Under the pieces are notes generated by a model. The model was not told the origin of the DNA, made no database searches, and saw nothing but the letters and a program-made list of their open reading frames with translations. A DNA stretch of 33,830 bases. Origin: Candidatus Nitrosopumilus sp. Lineage in GTDB: Archaea; Thermoproteota; Nitrososphaeria; Nitrososphaerales; Nitrosopumilaceae. Within the stretch, counting starts at the first letter, position 1. Each line of letters begins with the position of its first letter. Location: NCBI GenBank assembly GCA_007571135.1, contig RKRY01000127.1:1-33830 (forward strand), given 5' to 3'. Positions 27,900 through 33,830 of the stretch are shown in pieces. Position numbers and translations under genes: made by a program.

Positions 27900-28161
27900 T
27901 TTACCATGAACACAAGGATAGTTTAATTTAAACTTTAAGAAGCCTGGTGTATATTGTTTGTGCCGTATCCATAGCTGAGATCAAATGGCACGCATAATCA
28001 GACACCGGTAAAGATTCATGCCAAATACCAGACATACAAAGATCGTACATATTCAGATGCAGTTTGACTGAACTTGCCCAGATAGAAGACATGAAGATTT
28101 GAGAAAGTCGGCATCAAGGCTATCTGTGAGAGTGCAGACGTCACGAAGGGAAGTATTTTGA

Positions 28162-28254
28162 CATAGCAAGGATCATAAATTTGTGAGGTGTTTTCTCAGG
28201 GTTTGTGCCTGTAATTGGACATTTGACCTCATGAACTTTTGCTTCCTGCTATAG
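28162..28254. mobile_element. MITE-like element family 2, copy 2 (93 bp, uninterrupted)
   Basis: catagcaaggatcataaatttgtgaggt...acctcatgaacttttgcttcctgctatag; imperfect terminal inverted repeats (about 20 of 27 positions). Confidence 0.75.
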
Positions 28255-28390
28255 CGATGCTTGACGTATTAAGGTTGGGATCGCCAAAATGATCGATTGT
28301 TTATTGTAAATGCGACGTTACTTGAAGAAGAGTCATCAGCATACCACCAAACGAGAACAGGTGTTAAAGGCAATGCATCTTCAACAGCAT

Positions 28391-28411
28391 GTTTTTTTAA
28401 TTTAAAAAAAC
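28391..28411 (-). terminator. Palindrome/terminator-like hairpin overlapping the NRAMP-like stop codon
   Basis: GTTTTTTTA-att-TAAAAAAAC, 9-bp perfect stem with U-rich arm. Confidence 0.4.
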
Positions 28412-29691
28412 TTGGTTACGACAAATACGCCTGCAAAGCCTACCAAAAACACAAGGCCCGCATAGCTTAGCATTTTCAAAAATATTGAGGGCCTGTGTTG
28501 TTTTTCTAAGAACCGTCCACGTACAAGCTTAAAATTAAAGATTGCAATCACAGGTGCAATAACAAAAGACAACACAGTTGCAAAATCAACTAGAGATTTT
28601 AGATTGTTACCAAACGCAAGGATTACTATCAAAGAGCCCAATGCCAAGACAACTAGTATTGAAAAGTATGTGTGATTGTAATGGGTATCAGGCGTATCTT
28701 TTCTGGTAAATAGCAATTGTGTCGTTCTGTGTATTGAACGGGAGTACCCATCAAAAGCTGCAATGATAGTACCAAACATTACGGAGAAAGCACAAGTCGA
28801 TATCAAGATGTAACTCCACTCACCGATGGTTTTCGAGTATAGTGTGATTACGCTGTGCGCAAATTTGGCATTGTTGTTTGGCAGCTCAGTTCCAGTGCCA
28901 TAAAACATGAAAGCGCCCAACGTTACGAACATTACTGCAAGTACTGCAGTAATGACATATGCCAGTCTGAACTCAAACAGTGTCTCTTTGAGTGTAGGTC
29001 GGTACTTGCTTTGTTTAATTCTGGCTAGCGTCCACAAGCTGTTCCAGCTGGAAAGATCGATTGCAGTTGGCATCCAACCCATTAGTGCAAGCAAAAAGAA
29101 GATCCCTCTATCATCCCACAATTCTCTTGGTTCAAAGGTCTCAGATGTATGTGTTGGTCCGCCATGCAACGCAAATGCAAATGCGGCTACTGTAGATACA
29201 AGCATGACTATTGCGACTATTTTGATAATGCCATCCAATGCACTGTATCGTCCCACCGCTAAAATCCCAACGCATATTGCAAATAAGGCTACAAGTGTCC
29301 ATCCTCCCGTAGAATCCAAGCCAAACAAATTCTCAAAAAACCCTGCAGTTACAAATCCGACTGCTCCAGTTACAAAAAACATCGAGCAGATAGTTATGAT
29401 AAAATACATCCAGAGTGCCGGCCTGCCTAGTCTTAGGTACCCGTCAATTATGCTTGTTTGTGTGGCCACAGCATAACGGGAGCCGTACTCAAAGAAAGGA
29501 TACTTTAGTACGTTTGCCAGTATCACAAATCCCATAATCATCAAGCCAAACTCAGCACCTGCACGCGTTGATTGCACTAGGTGAGATACACCGATGGCAG
29601 TACTTGCAAACAAGATGCCCGGACCTGCAGTTTTTGTGTATGTGGTTAGCCTGTTCAATTTTAAGCCTGTGTGAGGATCCGGATTATTCAC
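28402..29691 (-). CDS. NRAMP (SLC11) family-like transporter
   Basis: GPGILFASTAIGVSHLVQSTRAGAEFGLMIMGFVILANVLKYPFFEYGSRYAVATQTSIIDGYLRLG and GWMPTAIDLSSWNSLW. Confidence 0.75.
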   Translation of the reverse strand: MNNPDPHTGLKLNRLTTYTKTAGPGILFASTAIGVSHLVQSTRAGAEFGLMIMGFVILANVLKYPFFEYGSRYAVATQTSIIDGYLRLGRPALWMYFIITICSMFFVTGAVGFVTAGFFENLFGLDSTGGWTLVALFAICVGILAVGRYSALDGIIKIVAIVMLVSTVAAFAFALHGGPTHTSETFEPRELWDDRGIFFLLALMGWMPTAIDLSSWNSLWTLARIKQSKYRPTLKETLFEFRLAYVITAVLAVMFVTLGAFMFYGTGTELPNNNAKFAHSVITLYSKTIGEWSYILISTCAFSVMFGTIIAAFDGYSRSIHRTTQLLFTRKDTPDTHYNHTYFSILVVLALGSLIVILAFGNNLKSLVDFATVLSFVIAPVIAIFNFKLVRGRFLEKQHRPSIFLKMLSYAGLVFLVGFAGVFVVTKFF

Positions 29692-30244
29692 TAATAATTA
29701 AAACTAAGCACCAAATACCCTCAGACATACAGCTCAACTCAAGAACAATTGGCTGGCAAATATCTTATGATTGTCTTAATCTAGTAATCAGTGCGCCAAA
29801 TTCAGCCGCAAATGATTAAGAATCAACTGCCATACAATGAAATGTGATAAAAATGTACTTCCAAAGCATGTTAGAACCAGCAGACCAAGAGATGATGGCA
29901 AGAGAAAGATCATCGACTGAATAACCCACATGACTACTTTGGGATGCGGATAAATGAGATATCTGCAAGATATGACAAGATGTTGTGACATCTATAATCA
30001 GATTTCTAGGATATCTATTCCATTCTGGTTGAAAGTGAATATAACTTGCATATTCGTTGGTCTGTTCTACGATTTCAGTGTTTTATGATTCTCGTGGAGT
30101 TGCAAAAGAATCACCAACAACGGATGTTGAAAGTAATGTAAGAGAAATCATCATCATGATGGCTAATTTTACAATACCATATCGCCAAATAATACTATTA
30201 ATTCATCGGTACAAATTCAAGAGAGAAGGCAGTCTCCAAGAATT

Positions 30245-30439
30245 TCAAAAATCAAGCCCAATAGAAGGAGATGGTTTCTTTTCCTTGGTAGGACAGGATT
30301 TGCCTTCACCGTCTTCACCTCCACCATGAGGTGTCACATCAGAGGTTTGTGCAAATACTGAATCCATTGGAAGTGCAACTGAAAAGATTGACACTAGTAC
30401 AATAATTGAAAACATGACAATCTTTGAATTCATACCCAT
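30245..30439 (-). CDS. Small secreted protein (signal peptide, 64 aa)
   Basis: MGMNSKIVMFSIIVLVSIFSVALPMDSVFAQ followed by a short polar tail. Confidence 0.45.
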   Translation of the reverse strand: MGMNSKIVMFSIIVLVSIFSVALPMDSVFAQTSDVTPHGGGEDGEGKSCPTKEKKPSPSIGLDF

Positions 30440-30595
30440 GGTAGGGAGTTTTAGAATTTAAGTATAATGAATCCCGAGAGTAGAGAGGGATTGTCCAGAA
30501 CTTTGCAATCAGTTGCAGATACATCGCCAGTTTGTCTGTCTTTTGCTACGTGTCGCGTGTCGATCGGCAGATTGGAGCAGGATCTCTTCACATGT

Positions 30596-30702
30596 CAGAA
30601 CAAGGCGCCATGCAAACAGCAGGCCGTGTGCTGGATTGACACCGATTACTGCAATTTGTGAAATGACCAGAACAAGGCGCCATGCAAACAGCAGGCCATG
30701 TG
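30596..30702. repeat. Repeat-spacer-repeat unit: 35-nt repeat (30596-30630, 30668-30702), 37-nt spacer, period 72
   Basis: cagaacaaggcgccatgcaaacagcaggcc[g/a]tgtg twice. Confidence 0.92.
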
Positions 30703-31210
30703 TGGGTCAGCTGAATGTCTCGCGTTTTGTCCTAGCACGGAGTAAAAGTGGAAGAGGGATCTTGCTCGAGAATGCCGGCCGACACGCGCCAAGCCGTGAA
30801 AGGAAACGGCCTGACGCCGCATATGAAACTGGTTTATGCAATCCCGGACAACCCAGAATCTGAATCAGGTTTCAAGAATTTTTTCTGCATTGGTTCCATC
30901 GATAGTCCAAGTTAGATATCCAACACTGCTGCTCTTAAAGCAAACACTTGACGCGTCAATACCGACTACTTTTTTGCCGGTGTGAAATTGTATCATTCCT
31001 AAGATCATCTGATCTTTTGCCAAATAGTATACTGGAACATGGATGTAATTCCCAGTTACAAGCGAATTGAGATAATGCCCACATGCTAAAGGCCAGCCTA
31101 GTCACAATTCAAGTTGAAGATCATGGAATTTCTACTATCTCAATATCAGAAAATGACGCTTCTAATTCTGCTAGAAATTTGGTTCTAAAGGGTTTCTGAT
31201 ATTCATTTAG

Positions 31211-31420
31211 TCATTTGTCATATTCTGCCCACATTACGATTTTCTCCGAGTGTCCTGCAATGTCATCATCGTCTTCAGGAAGATATGCAATCTCTGTTAC
31301 TTGCAATAATTCTTTTAGCATCGGATCAACTTCTGATTTAGAAAATTGGAGGTCGTCTGTAAAAACTCGAACAGTTGTAACTGCCTTGTCTTTACCATTG
31401 AAAACAAGATTGCGCCACAT
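31211..31420 (-). CDS. Hypothetical protein (possible fragment)
   Basis: ORF MWRNLVFNGKDKAVTTVRVFTDDLQFS...; no recognised family. Confidence 0.35.
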   Translation of the reverse strand: MWRNLVFNGKDKAVTTVRVFTDDLQFSKSEVDPMLKELLQVTEIAYLPEDDDDIAGHSEKIVMWAEYDK

Positions 31421-31426
31421 CCAAAA

Positions 31427-31935
31427 TCAAATCAGATTTTTGACTGAAGAGATTCTTTGAATCAAACCAATCTCGATAGATATTACCAATCCATCAGTGT
31501 CTTCATTCTCAAGATACCGGGGTTTGTAATCAAATTTGACTTCAGTCATTGTATCTACAGTTCCAAAGTCGCGAATCCAAATGTCTGCAACGCCAGATAT
31601 TTGAATTATTTCGTCAGAAATTCGCCCTTCAAACAAATGCCTTGTCGCCTCGTCTACAAGTAAGAAATGTCATCTTTACCAGGGATTTTGCTAGCTGTAT
31701 TGATATCATATTCTATAATTTCTGAAAATACCTGTTGGCAGCATTCCTCACTGATTGAGGGCGTAATCATCACTATTACAGATTTGGAATCACATTTCGG
31801 AGACATTTTTAGAGATTCTGCATGTTCTTCAATTTGTTTAATGTTATTCATGTTACTAGATGAAGGTATTGAAATTATAACGATAATGAAGGTGATAATG
31901 CCAAGGGAAATTAGCCCAGTCTTTTTCTTCGACAT
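31427..31935 (-). pseudogene. Membrane-anchored hypothetical protein, apparently split by a frameshift
   Basis: ...GKDDISYL* (31654-31935) and, in another frame, VDEATRHLFEGRISDEIIQISGVADIW... continue each other at the same site. Confidence 0.4.
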
Positions 31936-31947
31936 GGGAATAATTAC

Positions 31948-32387
31948 CTATGATTTCATTGTAAGTAAATGGCAATGAGATCTATGATGAATGTGGTTTA
32001 TGATATCATCAAATAGGGTAATTTCTTCTTGTGAGAGTTTTGGATAGTCTACAACTAGCAAGTCAGTTTTGTGATCTTTGACATAATCAATTACCCAGTG
32101 GGAGATATTTTCAACTAGTGCAAATTTTGTCTTGATTGTCACACCTTGTTTCTGGGCAATCTCTTTCCAGTTTTCTAATTCAGCCTTTAGTTTGTCTACT
32201 TGAGTTTGTGTTGTTTTTTGTCAGATTTCGTCTCAAAGAAGTAAAACTTTGGAGGGATTTTGTACAGACATTCAATGACTGTTAGTTCGGCATCAAATTT
32301 TTTTGCCATCTCAAGACCAAGATCAAAGGATTTCTTTGTGTGAGTGGGAGTGATAATTGCAACAACTACCTTCTTAATTGACATCCA
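31948..32387 (-). pseudogene. UspA-like universal stress protein split by a frameshift at an A-rich tract
   Basis: MSIKKVVVAIITPTHTKKSFDLGLEMAKKFDAELTVIECLYK... then, in another frame, TQVDKLKAELENWKEIAQKQGVTIKTKFALVENISHWVIDYVKDHKTDLLVVDY... Confidence 0.65.
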
Positions 32388-32441
32388 AATGGAATACAAA
32401 ATTGTTCTATTTCACCCTTTGCAGACATGAGAGATAGAAAA

Positions 32442-32672
32442 TTATTTGATCAAGCCACTTTGATGTAATGTCTTTACATGGCATTGCGTCTGCGCTTTGG
32501 GTTTTTTGGAATGAACATTTTTCTCAAGCTGATTTTCTAATGTTTCATGCTTGGATTTCAAAGTATTTTTCATGGATCCACGAACAATCTGCCAACTAGA
32601 ATCTTTGACTGACTGTACCCATGCAACATGGTCCCAGCCAGGTAACTGAAATCCCGACCGTCTTAGCACCAT
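32442..32672 (-). CDS. Small hypothetical protein
   Basis: 76-aa ORF, lysine/glutamine-rich C-terminal half; no recognised family. Confidence 0.3.
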   Translation of the reverse strand: MVLRRSGFQLPGWDHVAWVQSVKDSSWQIVRGSMKNTLKSKHETLENQLEKNVHSKKPKAQTQCHVKTLHQSGLIK

Positions 32673-32687
32673 GATGATCTTAGGGGA

Positions 32688-33806
32688 CTAGGAGTCACAG
32701 CCATGTTTCAGTGCCCACGGTTGAGTCGAGAATTCGCTTTGATCGCAAAATGCAGAATAAAGGTCGCCTAGTCCCAGATCAAGCAACTCTTTATTCAGAT
32801 TCATATCGTTACAATAGACCACTCCCAGAATTCTGCCAAGCTTGTCCTCAACTTGTTTGTCATCTTGATCAACTACAGCTACGGAATTCACCGGGCATAT
32901 CTGCTCGATAAAGCTGCGAGCTTGCCCGCCATCATGCTTTAATTTAGGGGCATCAACTAATGCAAATCTGACAATTTCGTCATCTATTTGAAGAATATCC
33001 CCGTCAACGATTTTTACAACGGTGCCAGAAATACATTTGGCAGATCCCAAACACGTATCGTTTTTAGATTCGTCTGAGCCATCACCGGACCCTGCATCAA
33101 TTTCTAAAGAAAGAGAATCAATCTGGGATGTTTGAACTCGGATTATTCCGCTACCAACTAGATATTCAATTCCTTTTACAAAATCATAGTCGGAAATCAT
33201 TCCGTCTGCCCACCACGTGGCATTTGTTTTAATCCATGATGGAATTTCACCATCTGTCTCTTCTCTTGTTTGAGTTGTTGGGATTGAAATGGTTCCTTCC
33301 TTGATCAGAAACTCTATTCCAGAAACAAATGTTTGATCGTCTATCGAACCGTCTGCCCACCACGTGGCATTGCTTCGTATCCAGTTTGGGATTTTATTCT
33401 GATTTGATATGCTTTCAACATTGATTGATAGTGATTCATGTTGGTAAGTGCATATTTCTCTATGAACTTCTCTGCATTGGCTAATTACTTGTATGGAGTA
33501 AAATCCTATCTCTGCATCAGTTGTTATTGGAATCTCTATGGAAAATACTCCGTCAGTATTACTTGTTGCGTATTCGTCAAAGATTTTTACTTCTTTAGGA
33601 TTTATTGCAGTTATTCTTAACAATACGTCGGATGTTGGCTCATCATTGTAACTTACCCATCCTGAAATTATGATGTCTTCTCCTTGTTTGTAGTTAATTT
33701 TGTCTGATGCTATTATTGGGCTAGACACATGGGTTTGATGTGAATCTAAAACTATGATGTTTGAAGAAGATAAAACGACTACGAGCATCAATATGCCTTT
33801 CATCAT
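32688..33806 (-). CDS. Secreted protein: Ig-like N-terminal region, two IPxWIxxNATWWADG repeats, C-terminal SNase (thermonuclease)-like domain
   Basis: Signal peptide MMKGILMLVVVLSSSNIIVL; IPNWIRSNATWWADGSIDDQTFVSGIEFL and IPSWIKTNATWWADGMISDYDFVKGIEYL; GTVVKIVDGDILQIDDEIVRFALVDAPKL...DKLGRILGVVYC. Confidence 0.75.
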   Translation of the reverse strand: MMKGILMLVVVLSSSNIIVLDSHQTHVSSPIIASDKINYKQGEDIIISGWVSYNDEPTSDVLLRITAINPKEVKIFDEYATSNTDGVFSIEIPITTDAEIGFYSIQVISQCREVHREICTYQHESLSINVESISNQNKIPNWIRSNATWWADGSIDDQTFVSGIEFLIKEGTISIPTTQTREETDGEIPSWIKTNATWWADGMISDYDFVKGIEYLVGSGIIRVQTSQIDSLSLEIDAGSGDGSDESKNDTCLGSAKCISGTVVKIVDGDILQIDDEIVRFALVDAPKLKHDGGQARSFIEQICPVNSVAVVDQDDKQVEDKLGRILGVVYCNDMNLNKELLDLGLGDLYSAFCDQSEFSTQPWALKHGCDS

Positions 33807-33830
33807 ATTGTTTCCCGAAAGAACTACTAT

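Noticed and set aside
30467-30863. ORFs of 64 and 116 aa on the plus strand
   Set aside because: Overlapping frames spanning the 72-bp duplication, with no family resemblance; likely spurious in relic DNA.
33207-33371. gtctgcccaccacgtggcat occurs twice, about 145 bp apart
   Set aside because: Explained by the two NATWWADG protein repeats in the secreted SNase-like protein, not by the ~72-bp geometry.
1-33830. Search for cas1, cas2 or effector genes that would own the mini-array
   Set aside because: None of the supplied ORFs looks like a Cas protein; any integrase would have to be encoded outside this window or have been lost.

Overview
The 33.8-kb window looks archaeal, probably from an ammonia-oxidising thaumarchaeon (Nitrososphaerota). 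That origin is inferred from gene content and protein style. From left to right it holds: the 5' end of an archaeal phosphoglycerate mutase; a GalT-like protein; GNAT and nucleotidyltransferase sugar-nucleotide genes; thiDN and thiC; NUDIX; a nearly complete archaeal shikimate/aromatic cluster on the minus strand (tyrA, chorismate mutase-aminotransferase fusion, aroC, aroA, aroK, aroE, aroD, DHQ synthase II, ADH synthase); a decayed IS630-like transposase; an MqnC-like radical SAM gene and a UbiD-like gene; a tandem-repeat protein; eS30; a Liv-type ABC transporter operon; an NRAMP-like transporter; and a degraded 3' region with a frameshifted UspA gene and a secreted SNase-like protein. Two observations stand out. 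(1) At least six repeat-spacer-repeat units with mutually unrelated repeats (33-38 nt) share nearly the same geometry (spacer 35-39 nt, period 71-74 bp). Three of them interrupt reading frames (one in tyrA, two in the IS630 transposase), and removing one unit restores the frame or homology. The footprint is a ~36-nt insertion flanked by a ~36-bp target duplication, which is what Cas1-Cas2-like spacer integration outside a CRISPR would leave. No cas genes are in the window. (2) There are two short non-autonomous inverted-repeat element (MITE) families. One has GTAATCGGTCAAGTCA termini and exact 8-bp target duplications, and one of its copies is nested inside the second family, whose uninterrupted copy is also in the window. 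All calls come from reading the sequence and the supplied ORFs; no searches were run.
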